Made by a program: the position numbers and the translations under genes | Source: Ephemeroptericola cinctiostellae | GTDB taxonomy: Bacteria; Pseudomonadota; Gammaproteobacteria; Burkholderiales; Burkholderiaceae | Assembly: GCF_003339525.1 (NCBI RefSeq) | Contig: NZ_CP031124.1 | Coordinates: 2,418,001 to 2,482,000, forward strand | Direction of reading: 5' to 3' | DNA length: 64,000 nt | Notes under the pieces: model-generated | Told to the model about the DNA's origin: nothing | What the model saw: the letters and a program-made list of their open reading frames with translations, nothing else | Databases searched by the model: none | Shown here: piece by piece, positions 20,001 through 28,184 of the stretch | How positions within the stretch are numbered: position 1 is the first letter of the stretch | Layout: each line of letters opens with the position of its first letter

Positions 20001-22960
20001 CCACGCCCGCCTTGAACTTGTTCGACTTCGGCTTGTGCCATGTTCAATGTGATGCCTCGGTCGCCAACGACTTGAACGATGTCATCGCCTGCACCTGCGT
20101 TGATGTTGGCTTGTAAGTCATCGGCATCAATCAAGAGGACATCATTGCCTGCGCCTGCGTTGAATACGTCGCTGCCCATGCCGCCTGCCAGCCAGTTGTT
20201 GTTGGCGTCGCCCGTCAATGTGTCGTTGCCGCGTCCGCCTGCGGCGTTGGTCACGCCTTTGCTGGTGACGTTGATGTTTTCTCCGACGAGGCTGGTGGTG
20301 GTGTAAGCTTTGATGGTGGCGTTGCCTGTGCCTGTTTGGGTGCTGGTGATGCCGCCTGTGCCTGAGGCGGTGGTGGTGCCGCCATTGGGGTTGGCGAGGA
20401 AGTTGACGGCGAGGGCTTCTTTGCTCGTGCCATTTTGGGTGAATGTGCCACGGGCAAGGACTTCGTTGCCGTCGCGGACTTCACCACTTTGTGCTTGATT
20501 GATGAGGTTGATTTGGCTGATGCCGAGGGCGGTGAGGGTTTTAAGTTCACTGGCTTCGCCTGCGTCGACAATGCCGTTGCCGTTGAGGTCTTTCCAGCTT
20601 TTGCCGTCGTGGTTATCGTCGACCCAAACTTTAACAGTGCCCCATGTGGCGTCGTTGTTGTTGAAGAGGTTGTCGTTGTTGGAGTCGAGGCTCTTAAGTG
20701 CAGCAAAGCCGTCTTTAAACGGCTTTGTTCCTGCGCTGCCTTCGGTGCCAACTGCACCACCGTAGTATTCGGATAGGGTTTCGCTGATGTTGTCGATCTT
20801 GCCGTTGGCGTTGCGGTCAACGACGACGATGCCGTCTTGGGTGGAGACCCAGCCTGTTTGTTCAAGGCTACCACCGTCATTGTCGATGTCGAACATGACG
20901 GGGTCATCAAGGAATTGGGTCAGTTTAACGCCGTCACCGTTCAAATCTAAAATCAGTGGGTCGGTCATTTGGTGGTAGCTGGAGGAGTTCGTGCTGCCGT
21001 TGTTGAGGAAGTTGGCGGTGGCAGTTTGGATGTTTTGAATGGCTTGTTGCTCTGCTGCAGGCGTCATGTTGGCGAGGTTGATGACGGTTTGGGCTTGTTG
21101 GGTGGTGGGTAGGATGGCGTTGGCGATGTTGCCGTCGTAAGGTCGGTGGTCGTTGGTGACGTTGCGAGTGGCGTTGCTGTTGGCAGTGTAGGTTGCTGCG
21201 TTGTTGTTGCCCGCGAAGTCGACCATGCTGGGGGCGACTTGGACGTTGGTGTTGGCGCTGTCTATCAGGCCGCCTTGGCTGTGGTCTATGCTGGAGGGGC
21301 TGCTGTTCGCGACTTGGGTGTCTACAGTGTTCGTTTCACTGCCGTTGGCTTGGAAACCAATGAGCTGAGTTGATTGGACGAACTTATTACTCGTTGTCTT
21401 GGTGATTGTGCCGTCGCTGTTGTTTTTATAGGTGGTTAAAGTACCATCAGATGAGATGAAAGTTTGATTAATAGATGCTATGTTACGAGATGAGTCATAT
21501 TCTTGCGTTGTCGATTGTAAAACCGAGTTACTTTTGAATAGATTAATTTCCTCTGTGCTTTGAGAGAGAGAGGTAAAACTTGCTTGACCTGTTGCTAACG
21601 TCTCTTTAATAACGCGACCATCATTGAGCACGTAGTAATCAAAATCAGGCATTTCTCCTGACGAACCAAATACGGATATCTTTTGTATGGCCTTTGCATT
21701 TCCTAAAAGAGGATAGACGGGCCCCCAGTAGTATTCTGTGGGAGATTGCCCAATACCGACTCCGACGAATCCAAAGTCGTCAGTCACTTCAATTCGATAA
21801 GATGCGCCTGTTGTGCCAGATGAGCTCCCCAAAAACGATTTAATGGCTTCTGTTCCAAAATAAGCACCTGCACCTGCGGAAGCACCGACTGCGACGGCAT
21901 AGACCAATTGCCCCACAGGGCCACCACCGACCAGCGGTGCAAAGAATCCCGCCGCAAATTCACCTGCGGCCATACCCGCAGCCCAGCCCCCAGCCAGTGT
22001 GACAGTGCCATCGGCAATGATTTTACTCGCACCATTGACATCACCTGCGGCATAGGCGGCATTGGCACGGTCGGCAATGTCTTTTATTTCCAGGGCGGTG
22101 GCTCCCACACCAATGATTCCCAAGCCTTTGGAGACGCCAGTGGTGGTTTTAACCCATTTTTCACCCACGCTCAAGTTACTCCAGCCTTCGCCCCAGATTT
22201 TAGCTTGGTCTGCGCTCATGCCTTGGATCATGCTGACTTTGAGGCTATTATTTGCTGCATTTCCATTAAGAGTATTGGCTGGTATGACCCCTGTACCCTG
22301 AAAGAAACGGCTTAAATCAACACCCGTGATTTTACCATTGGCATCCGTATTGACCTTCACATCGCTCAGCAATGCGGCTGAGCTGGCAGAAGCCGCCTTA
22401 TTGACCTCAGCCCATGAACCTGTTTTGGTGTAAATGGCTTGCAATACCTCCTTCGGTACACCATTTACATGGGTCACAGCAGCGTTTTGCATTAATTTAG
22501 GCAATTCTGTTTGTGCAAAAATTCTGTTGTCGGGAGCAAACGGTGTGATGGTGCGCACATCACCCGTGCTGTCAGCGGCAAAGCGACTGGATGAATCCGC
22601 CCATGGTCCTTGGTTCGCATCGTACAGCCAATTAGTGGCGGGGCCGCTGTAGGTGCCATCAATGATTCCGCGTGGTGCAACACCATAAACACTCGCAACT
22701 TTGGTTAGAAAAGCCTCTGACTGCAAGAACTTTGCCGCTTCGGTGTTGTCAATGATGCGCACGCTGGGGGAGCTTTGCCCCACGGCTTGTGCCAGTCCAT
22801 TGGTGTCGACATTGCCCACGCCACCACCGTATAAAACAGTCGTTGTACCCGATGCATACGTGTCCACCTGCGCTGCCAATGCACGCAATGCATCCGCCGT
22901 CGCGTATGCACTGGGGTTGGTGTTGATTAAATTGATTGCCTGAGCTGATGTTAAGGCCAT
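14072..22960 (-). CDS. Giant RTX repeat protein with subtilisin-like S8 peptidase and P domains
   Basis: 2962 residues, no Sec signal; probably exported by a type I system through its C-terminal RTX region. Order, approximate residues: 1-270 unknown; 277-375 glycine-rich hydrophobic stretch; 665-810 Asp-rich calcium-type motifs (LDLNGDG, DNHDGK, DLNGNG); 905-1130 first GGxGxDxxx block; 1140-1240 cadherin-like; 1280-1570 S8 peptidase; 1616-1757 proprotein-convertase P domain; 1830-1880 and 1975-2845 further RTX blocks. His1342 (NRHSTMVAG), Asn in VNAAGND and Ser1520 (GTSFSAP) fit the S8 active site, but the usual Asp position holds Glu1294 (VGIFEVAGG). No type I secretion genes are in the window. 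AGGGAGA ribosome site. Likely an extracellular calcium-dependent protease or adhesin-protease. Confidence 0.92.
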   Translation of the reverse strand: MALTSAQAINLINTNPSAYATADALRALAAQVDTYASGTTTVLYGGGVGNVDTNGLAQAVGQSSPSVRIIDNTEAAKFLQSEAFLTKVASVYGVAPRGIIDGTYSGPATNWLYDANQGPWADSSSRFAADSTGDVRTITPFAPDNRIFAQTELPKLMQNAAVTHVNGVPKEVLQAIYTKTGSWAEVNKAASASSAALLSDVKVNTDANGKITGVDLSRFFQGTGVIPANTLNGNAANNSLKVSMIQGMSADQAKIWGEGWSNLSVGEKWVKTTTGVSKGLGIIGVGATALEIKDIADRANAAYAAGDVNGASKIIADGTVTLAGGWAAGMAAGEFAAGFFAPLVGGGPVGQLVYAVAVGASAGAGAYFGTEAIKSFLGSSSGTTGASYRIEVTDDFGFVGVGIGQSPTEYYWGPVYPLLGNAKAIQKISVFGSSGEMPDFDYYVLNDGRVIKETLATGQASFTSLSQSTEEINLFKSNSVLQSTTQEYDSSRNIASINQTFISSDGTLTTYKNNSDGTITKTTSNKFVQSTQLIGFQANGSETNTVDTQVANSSPSSIDHSQGGLIDSANTNVQVAPSMVDFAGNNNAATYTANSNATRNVTNDHRPYDGNIANAILPTTQQAQTVINLANMTPAAEQQAIQNIQTATANFLNNGSTNSSSYHQMTDPLILDLNGDGVKLTQFLDDPVMFDIDNDGGSLEQTGWVSTQDGIVVVDRNANGKIDNISETLSEYYGGAVGTEGSAGTKPFKDGFAALKSLDSNNDNLFNNNDATWGTVKVWVDDNHDGKSWKDLNGNGIVDAGEASELKTLTALGISQINLINQAQSGEVRDGNEVLARGTFTQNGTSKEALAVNFLANPNGGTTTASGTGGITSTQTGTGNATIKAYTTTSLVGENINVTSKGVTNAAGGRGNDTLTGDANNNWLAGGMGSDVFNAGAGNDVLLIDADDLQANINAGAGDDIVQVVGDRGITLNMAQAEVEQVQGGRGADVIIGGGRSTVFVRGGDGNDMMIGGSANDVLNGENGDDLINGGDGNDLLRGHRNNDILMGGAGNDILDGGLDDDKMMGGAGEDDLTASAGDDTMDGGAGVDAVTFRGQVSDYRFMVADGGVWVSDRVAGRDGTDFIRNVEKANFSNIKLVDIPNETSAGFAAPLLADDVLTLNKAGVALNRTQAQVIGKAQLIGNDVNWRNYPLSLLELFDVKGGTASINADGDVLFTPDASYTGFMGFKYRLKNDSGNGSMLVIDGVPVSAEVKLQTADLPQDTLLTKQTYLTDANVLPVWQHYTGKGVQVGIFEVAGGFANTTQIFNYTHADLMGNLDKKWLANPTVGDRAGEGDAGNYNRHSTMVAGVIASSRNNDGNVGVAYNASLAGHWLGGLGGDLSTYKFLKNYDVINQSWKANTDLSQLMSLNGITPEYWEALSSGRGGLGSVFVNAAGNDRAAGANTSDSWLTNNRYTVVVAGVNLDHSKAGLTASSDTKFSTAGANLLVSASGQDLSTTGLQVENSNGSTFGDETALASGTSFSAPTVSGIIALMLEANPNLGYRDVQDILAASARQIIDPNTVWQTNGARNWNGGGMHVSHDYGYGMIDARAAVRLAETWAKQETDQNNKSGIVNDFSVLNMAIPDNDGNLIVSSINVADQDINIEHVTVEVHLTHANAGDLIIKLVSPSGTESILMNRKGVTASNATGQKFFDGINGSNSSSNDLNYTFNTALLRGESFAGDWKLVVQDAATGGTGILKSWRFAAFGAQGKINDQYIYTNEFGQLGAGARATLNDTDGGRDTINVAAVSSASTVNLTSGAATIVGKGLTISNPSLIENILGGEFNDTLVGNAAQNLLIGGRGNDVLNGQAGNDTFDAYWGNDALTGGAGNDVFIIRKDLNSQDIIVDFEVSNANEVIAFVGFSSTGIITSQVGADVKLDLENNQSLLLKNRTLSQINASQLLFFANQSELQTWQMVNASVTGAPITALTTFASKKATDPVVRGTAAADAITGNAGGNTLDGLAGADTMVGRTGNDTYIVDNVGDVIVEIDGGGFDSVKSSVTYKLSNEVENIELTGSASVNATANHLANRLVGNTGNNVLDGGTGKDTLSGGLGNDTYMVDDSADAITELEGQGTDKVNASASFTLGDNLENLTLTGMNDISGTGNDLNNTLAGNTGGNRIIGWAGNDTIVAGKGNDDVYDSLGDELYVFGLGDGLDSITDLAGTDVLQLGMANTAIRSIKKVNNDLVIAYGASDELTLKNHFTVGAMEQIKFNDNVMRTLRVGSDANDAYSLMSGAWDESVLVGLSGDDTYAVDSLGDVVVENANAGNDTVLLMNGNIVNYTASANVENIDTRNKTDAAVNVTGNALNNSIDGNNHNNVLIGQAGNDVLSGMGGDDTYAFSVGDGTDTVSDSAGADTLQFNFASTSIRSASKSGNHLVVAYGVSDQVSVSDYFAGQLIEQVKFSDNVVRTLRVGSDANDAYSLMYGAWDESVLMGLSGDDTYAVDTLGDVVIEGVDSGSDTVLLMNGNIINYVASANVENIDASNKTDATVNITGNALNNNLYGNALGNLLQGKDGDDSIYGFAGNDNLFGGLGNDFLDGGAGNDWLNYGDMTASVTVDLSVTSQQNTVGAGLDTILNLEHANGGSGNDVLKGNNLNNVLNGNDGSDNLSGGVGNDNLRGGKGVDVLMGGLGNDTIDGGDDMDWVDYRDMTASVTVDLALSTAQMAQTAGTDTILNVERILGGRGNDTLYGNELSNTIRAGLGNDVMDGRAGVDTVDYSDFSVAITADLSVTTSQVTGGGQDTFINFENIIGGSGADVLSGDATNNQLFGNAGNDTLTGALGADTLLGGTGNDTYKFTRTEGQDVINDTDATTSNADVLAFQTGIVKEQLWFTHTNNDLVVSVIGTTDQVTIKDWYVAGGNNIKTSSVIEKITAGTASLAYTDVNALVQAMAAYAPPAAGVTVLPTGYAANVSLVMAANWH
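15340..16230 (-). repeat. Internal duplication in the RTX gene (191-residue module)
   Basis: Two long near-identical segments are offset by 573 bases (for example 15441 and 16014), exactly 191 codons. Each encodes VRTLRVGSDANDAYSLM, GAWDESVL and DTVLLMNGNI. In-frame spacing shows module duplication within the coding region, which can shrink or expand by recombination. Confidence 0.85.
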
Positions 22961-22979
22961 GTTAAATTCTCCCTGTGGA

Positions 22980-23417
22980 TTATGATTCTAAAATGACTTC
23001 GTAGTCGGTGTTGGTGGAATAAATGCCAAAATCTTTATAAGCAAGCAAGGCCTCTTTCAAATCCAGTAATATTTTAGGACGCTGCGCTTCAAGCTCTGGT
23101 GTGAGCACATCTTGGGTTTTGTTGTAACTGATGGTTTTAACCACCCAACGTGACCAACCAGGCTGCCCTGGGTCTCCACCACCGCCCCAAAGGTCAAGCC
23201 TCAACACCAATAAAACACCATGCCAATAAAATGTCCATGTGGTTTGATGGCGGTATTCAAATCGACCACGCGCAACGCACCGTAAATACATGCCTCGATC
23301 ATAATCAATCGTCCATTGTTCTGAATTGGTTTGCCCCATGAGAAACTCTTTGTCTATTTCTTTGATGTGATGCTTCTCAATATTCTCTTCAGAAATCATT
23401 TCATTTATAAATGCCAT
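22980..23417 (-). CDS. Hypothetical protein paired with the RTX/S8 gene
   Basis: 145 residues, acidic N-terminal part, Trp- and Tyr-rich middle (TWTFYWHGVLLVLRLDLWGG), then a helical end (LDLKEALLAYKDFGIYS). No signal peptide or membrane segment. Not assigned to a named family here. It ends 19 bases before the start of the giant RTX gene and surely shares its transcript, so a dedicated role (chaperone, inhibitor or modifier of the exported protease) is a reasonable guess. The ATG is preceded by AAAGGGGAAATGGC, giving a good ribosome site. The order small soluble protein then secreted toxin-like protein resembles activator/toxin pairs, but it does not look like an HlyC acyltransferase. Confidence 0.8.
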   Translation of the reverse strand: MAFINEMISEENIEKHHIKEIDKEFLMGQTNSEQWTIDYDRGMYLRCVARGRFEYRHQTTWTFYWHGVLLVLRLDLWGGGGDPGQPGWSRWVVKTISYNKTQDVLTPELEAQRPKILLDLKEALLAYKDFGIYSTNTDYEVILES

Positions 23418-24274
23418 GCCATTTCCCCTTTAAAGTTCATCTTGATTCTTAAACATTCAAATCAGTATTTTGAGTAAATACTCAGTTCAATATTTACGAA
23501 TGAGGTATTTTAAAAACATACAACACACAGGCTCAATTGAATCCTTGCAAATCCTTGGTTTCGATCAAAAATATGTACATGTCAGTATAACTATTTAAGC
23601 GCAATCATTCGCAAATTATTTGCTTTGTTGAGGGTCAATACATCGTCGACGAGAATTGATCTACCCTCGATTTGGCAGACCGTTTAAGCGGCTAATCTGA
23701 TGAGTATAAAACACAACCTCAACCCGAAAATCTTGCAACGATGTAAACAACAATCATCACATCAAATGGTGCAATGTGAAAAAATTTATAGCTTTTTGAA
23801 CAATACCCCAAACTTTTTGACAATCACACGTGCACAAAAATAAATCACTACCCACAAAACGTAAACGCATGCACCATAATAAATACTGAGCAATTTTATT
23901 GTGCAACTCTTTTTTATTTTTTTCTTTCATATTTCAATCAACTCAAAAATGACAACACCCCACCATAGGGCGGGGTGTGATCTTACTCATTCAACTCAAT
24001 ACATAGGACGAGAATAAGCTCTCAGACGAAAAAACGTAGAAACTGGGTAAAATACAAATCGCGCCGCCCTTTAAAACCAACCTGCATCATTAACCGACCC
24101 TAATTATTCTTTCGCTAAAGATCTCATATCTTTAATCGAAAAATTAAAAAAATGCTTTATTAATAATCCATTACAATCTCACAAGAGCGCCTATATCAAG
24201 CTAAGCGAAAAATAAACATTCAACATAACATCGCCTTCACGTTCTTTTATTCTAAACTCGGCAAAATGCCTCAA
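23418..24274. other. Gene-free region between the RTX pair and putA
   Basis: 857 bases without a convincing gene. Contents: the promoter region for the 145-residue gene; a 33-base remnant of the RTX gene (23621-23653); a hairpin ACACCCC/GGGGTGT (23955-23961, 23972-23978); and an A+T-rich tail downstream of putA with an AAAGAT/ATCTTT hairpin near 24118-24138. Composition is more A+T-rich than the flanks, as in decayed DNA. Confidence 0.6.
23621..23653 (-). pseudogene. 33-base remnant matching the RTX gene
   Basis: Matches 19472-19504 of the RTX gene at 31 of 33 positions by direct comparison. It encodes the same residues (DDVLTLNKA) in the same orientation, with no surrounding frame. It is most simply a relic of a second RTX copy or of a partial duplication. 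Confidence 0.6.
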
Positions 24275-27200
24275 TCACCCCGCCATCGCCATCAAACTGG
24301 CATTGCCGCCCGCAGCGGTGGTGTTGATGCACAACGCGTGCTCAGCGACCAAACGCCATACAGGAATCAGCGCATCATCACGGGTTTCAATCACTTGCAC
24401 CAAACCACCAGCATCGCTCGGACGTGCCGCCAATTGTGGACGCAACGCGCCTGCACTGTCCGCATCCAACAATGCCATATCAAGGTGTGCACTGAGAATG
24501 TCCTGCTCATCCAATAATTGAATGGCATTACGAACCGCTGTGGGCAAGCCTTTAGGCAACACAGCCAGCCTGTCGGGCAACATCACGGGCACATTGCCTG
24601 TGGCGAAAATAGCGGCCAGTTGATGTAACGCGCCATCTACCGTGACGGCACTGCACAACACATGTCCTCTTGGTGAGAATGACAAGGCATTGCGTTCACC
24701 TGTCGGCCCTGGCAACTCAAGGCTCGCACCATTCAAGCTGCTGCGAGCATAGGCATCGCCTTTTTGCGCCAACCCGTCATGACCATGCGTGCTTGCCCAA
24801 TCCAAGAAAGTTGCCAACACGGGGTTGTTTCGTTTGTCTTTGCTCGCGCCCAACACAGCAGGCGACACATCAATCGCGCCCTGCAAACGGCGCACATACA
24901 GTGGCCCGCCTGCTTTCGGCCCTGTGCCCGATTTGCCTTCACCACCAAAAGGCTGCACACCGACCACCGCACCGACAATGTTGCGGTTGATGTACACATT
25001 ACCAACGCGTGCATGGTCGGTCACAAAGTCACGCGTTTCATCAATGCGCGTGTGCACACCGAGGGTTAAACCGTAACCCGTTGCGTTTAAATCTTTAATC
25101 AACTGCGGCAACTCATCACGTGAATAACGCAAAACATGCAACACAGGGCCAAATACTTCACGACTCAAATCGGACAAGGCCTTAATTTCAATGATGGTGG
25201 GGGGTACAAATGTGCCGTTTTCACACTCATGAGGCAAAGGCAATTGCGTCACGGCATGCCCTTTGGCACGCATCTGCTCGATGTGGCGCAGCAAATTGCC
25301 TTGCGCTTCAACATCAATCACGGGCCCGACATCGGTCGCCAAGCGATCGGGTGAGCCAATGCGCAATTCTTGCAATGCGCCATGCAGCATGGTCACTGTT
25401 TTATCGGCAATGTCTTTTTGCAAACACAAGACGCGCAAGGCCGAGCACCGCTGCCCAGCAGAGTCAAATGCAGACACCAGTACATCGGTCACCACCTGTT
25501 CAGGTAATGCCGAGCTGTCCATGATCAAGGCATTTTGCCCGCCTGTTTCAGCAATCAAGGCAATTTCAGCGCCTTCTTGCTGCGCGCGTGTGGTTAAATT
25601 GCGGTGAATGATTTGCGCCACTTCGGTTGAACCCGTGAAAATCACGCCTTTCACACGCGGGTCATTGACCAAAGTGGCACCCACCACCTCACCGCGTCCC
25701 GGTAAAAACTGAAGCACTTGACGCGGCACACCCGCTTCGTGCAACAACTGCACCGCACGGTGCGCGATCAACGGTGTCTGCTCAGCGGGTTTAGCCAAAA
25801 CACTGTTGCCCGCAGCCAAAGACGCGGCAATTTCACCAATGAAAATCGCCAAAGGAAAGTTCCACGGGGCAATGCAGACCACCGCACCCAAAGTGTGGCT
25901 GTGCACATCCGCTTGCACTTGTGCACTGTAATAACGTAAAAAATCAACCGCTTCACGAATCTCAGCCACCGCATTCGGCAGGGATTTACCCGCTTCACGC
26001 ACCGCGAGGGTCATGAGCTCAACATGATGTGTTTCCAACGCATCGGCCGCACGTTGCAATGCCGCCGCACGCTCCGCAGGTGCGGTGTTGCGCCACTCAA
26101 TGGCCGCACCATCGGCAATGGCCAGTGCCATAGCGACATCGGCATGTGTCGCTTCAACCACTTGCCCCACCACATCCGCATGATCGGCTGGATTTTTAAT
26201 CACCACGGCCTGACCTGTGCTGACGGAATCATCGCCCAAGACGGGGGCGGCTTGCCATTGTTGCTGTGCATTGTGGGCAAAATTGACACTGAGCGCGCGT
26301 AAGGTATTTTCGTTGGAAAAATCCATGCCCATTGAGTTATTGCGCTCAGCACCAAACAAATCACGTGGCAATGCAATGTGGGCATTGGGTGCACCGCCCA
26401 GCATGCGTGCGGTGTCAATCGGGTCAGCAATCAAGCTGTCGATCGACACATTTTCATCAACGATCTGATTCACAAACGATGAGTTGGCGCCATTTTCCAA
26501 CAAGCGACGCACAAGGTAGGCGAGTAAGGTCACATGCGAACCCACGGGTGCATAAATGCGGCAAATTTTACCCAAATTATTCGCACCCACCACTTGGTCA
26601 TACAAGGTTTCGCCCATACCATGCAAACATTGAAACTCATAATTGCTCACATTACGCGCCGTCGCCCACGTATGAATGGTGGCGACGGTGTGCGCATTGT
26701 GCGTGGCAAATTGCGCATAAATCACATCGGTTGCGCCCAGCAATTTCTGTGCACAAGTCAAATACGACACGTCAGTGTACACTTTGCGCGTATAAACAGG
26801 ATAACCATCCATGCCATCGACTTGCGCACGTTTGATTTCCGCATCCCAATACGCCCCTTTAACCAAACGCACCATGAATTTTCGCCCCGAACGACGTGCC
26901 AAATCAATCAAGTAATCGAGCACAAACGGGCAACGTTTCTGATAAGCCTGCACCACAAAACCAATGCCTTCAAAACCCGCCAAATCAGGGTCAAACGCCA
27001 AAGCCTCCATCAAATCCAAAGACAGCTCCAAGCGATCGGTTTCTTCTGCATCGATATTCAAACCAATGTTGTAACTTTTCGCCAACATCAACAACTGCTT
27101 CAAACTCGGCAACAATTCACCCATGACGCGATCGCGCTGGGCACGCGAATAACGGGGATGCAAGGCTGACAATTTCACCGAAATGCCAGGGCCATTTTTG

Positions 27201-27937
27201 ATGCCACGACCATTCGAAGCCTTGCCAATCGCATGGATCGCCGCCTCATAGGATGCGTAATAATAAGCGGCATCTTCCATCGTCAACGCCGCTTCACCCA
27301 ACATGTCGTATGAATATTGATAACCACGCTTCTCGTTGTCCAAGCTGTTTTGAATCGCCTCGTCAATCGTTTGTCCCGTCACAAACTGCTTGCCCAGCAT
27401 GCGCATCGCCACATCCACACCTTTGCGAATCAATGGTTCACCGCCTTTGGTAATGAGTTTGCCCAGCGCAGCACTTAAACCTTTTTCACTTGAGGTGCTG
27501 ACCAATTTACCCGTGATCAACAACCCCCAAGTCGCGGCATTGACAAACATCGACGGCGATTCACCCAAATGTTTGCGCCAATCACCACGGCTGATTTTGT
27601 CGGCAATCAAACGATCCGCCGTCGCACTGTCTGGAATACGCAACAAAGCCTCCGCCAAACACATCAAAGCCACACCCTCCTCCGATGACAATGAAAACTC
27701 ATGCATCAACGCATCCACGCCCGAAGCACGCGTGCGCTGCGTGCGCACATTGGTCACGAGCTTCGCCGCCAAATTTTGTGCGGTGATTTGCTCATCGGCA
27801 TTGTGTTTGACTTGAGCCAACAACCACGTCACCGCTTCCGCCTCATCACGGCGATAAGCAGCGGTAATGGCCGCTCGGGTCACAGAAGGTGTGGGCAAAA
27901 CATCATCAATAAAGGCGGCGAAAGGTGTGGTGGTCAT
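24275..27937 (-). CDS. putA: Bifunctional proline dehydrogenase / P5C dehydrogenase PutA
   Basis: 1220 residues converting proline to glutamate in two steps. The N-terminal half holds the FAD-dependent proline dehydrogenase barrel (FMVRLVKGAYWDAEIK, YEFQCLHGMGE, RIYAPVGSH). The C-terminal half is an aldehyde dehydrogenase with CIAPWNFPLAIFIGE, FTGSTEVA and the catalytic Cys in SAGQRCSALRVL. A further C-terminal domain (about residues 1040-1220) is typical of longer PutA types. There is no N-terminal ribbon-helix-helix, so this PutA cannot repress its own gene; the divergent Lrp-type protein probably does that. The upstream region contains a 9-bp palindrome. The substrate channelled between sites is pyrroline-5-carboxylate. 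Confidence 0.95.
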   Translation of the reverse strand: MTTTPFAAFIDDVLPTPSVTRAAITAAYRRDEAEAVTWLLAQVKHNADEQITAQNLAAKLVTNVRTQRTRASGVDALMHEFSLSSEEGVALMCLAEALLRIPDSATADRLIADKISRGDWRKHLGESPSMFVNAATWGLLITGKLVSTSSEKGLSAALGKLITKGGEPLIRKGVDVAMRMLGKQFVTGQTIDEAIQNSLDNEKRGYQYSYDMLGEAALTMEDAAYYYASYEAAIHAIGKASNGRGIKNGPGISVKLSALHPRYSRAQRDRVMGELLPSLKQLLMLAKSYNIGLNIDAEETDRLELSLDLMEALAFDPDLAGFEGIGFVVQAYQKRCPFVLDYLIDLARRSGRKFMVRLVKGAYWDAEIKRAQVDGMDGYPVYTRKVYTDVSYLTCAQKLLGATDVIYAQFATHNAHTVATIHTWATARNVSNYEFQCLHGMGETLYDQVVGANNLGKICRIYAPVGSHVTLLAYLVRRLLENGANSSFVNQIVDENVSIDSLIADPIDTARMLGGAPNAHIALPRDLFGAERNNSMGMDFSNENTLRALSVNFAHNAQQQWQAAPVLGDDSVSTGQAVVIKNPADHADVVGQVVEATHADVAMALAIADGAAIEWRNTAPAERAAALQRAADALETHHVELMTLAVREAGKSLPNAVAEIREAVDFLRYYSAQVQADVHSHTLGAVVCIAPWNFPLAIFIGEIAASLAAGNSVLAKPAEQTPLIAHRAVQLLHEAGVPRQVLQFLPGRGEVVGATLVNDPRVKGVIFTGSTEVAQIIHRNLTTRAQQEGAEIALIAETGGQNALIMDSSALPEQVVTDVLVSAFDSAGQRCSALRVLCLQKDIADKTVTMLHGALQELRIGSPDRLATDVGPVIDVEAQGNLLRHIEQMRAKGHAVTQLPLPHECENGTFVPPTIIEIKALSDLSREVFGPVLHVLRYSRDELPQLIKDLNATGYGLTLGVHTRIDETRDFVTDHARVGNVYINRNIVGAVVGVQPFGGEGKSGTGPKAGGPLYVRRLQGAIDVSPAVLGASKDKRNNPVLATFLDWASTHGHDGLAQKGDAYARSSLNGASLELPGPTGERNALSFSPRGHVLCSAVTVDGALHQLAAIFATGNVPVMLPDRLAVLPKGLPTAVRNAIQLLDEQDILSAHLDMALLDADSAGALRPQLAARPSDAGGLVQVIETRDDALIPVWRLVAEHALCINTTAAGGNASLMAMAG

Positions 27938-27973
27938 GGAATCTCTTTTGATTTAATAAATTGAAAATACATG

Positions 27974-27992
27974 CTTAAATGCAGCATTTAAG
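27974..27992. promoter_or_regulatory. Palindrome upstream of putA
   Basis: Perfect inverted repeat CTTAAATGC-A-GCATTTAAG, 37-55 bases before the putA start. A candidate site for the divergent Lrp-family protein or another proline-responsive factor. The remaining putA-lrp spacer is strongly A+T-rich (28081-28170), which also suits Lrp-type binding. Confidence 0.5.
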
Positions 27993-28184
27993 GCATGGCT
28001 GAATGTGAATCGGTTTCATTTTTTTGATCATAAATTGAGTGGATGAACACCCATTTTGACCTCATTAATTTGATTCGATTTTATGGGTTTTAGCCCAACA
28101 TTAAACCTGTTTGTTAATACTTGTATCAATATTTTATTTTTAGAATTACAATTTAACCAAATTAAATTTTTGAAGGAGTACGCC

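Noticed and set aside
20251..20910. 219-codon minus-strand gene inside the RTX gene
   Set aside because: Alternate frame of the repetitive RTX sequence; Ser/Thr/Pro/Lys-rich low complexity, no start signal.
14072..23417. Complete type I secretion operon
   Set aside because: No ABC exporter, membrane-fusion or TolC-like gene is found next to the RTX gene; the exporter must be encoded elsewhere.
26534..27169. 211-codon plus-strand gene opposite putA
   Set aside because: Antisense to a well-conserved enzyme frame.
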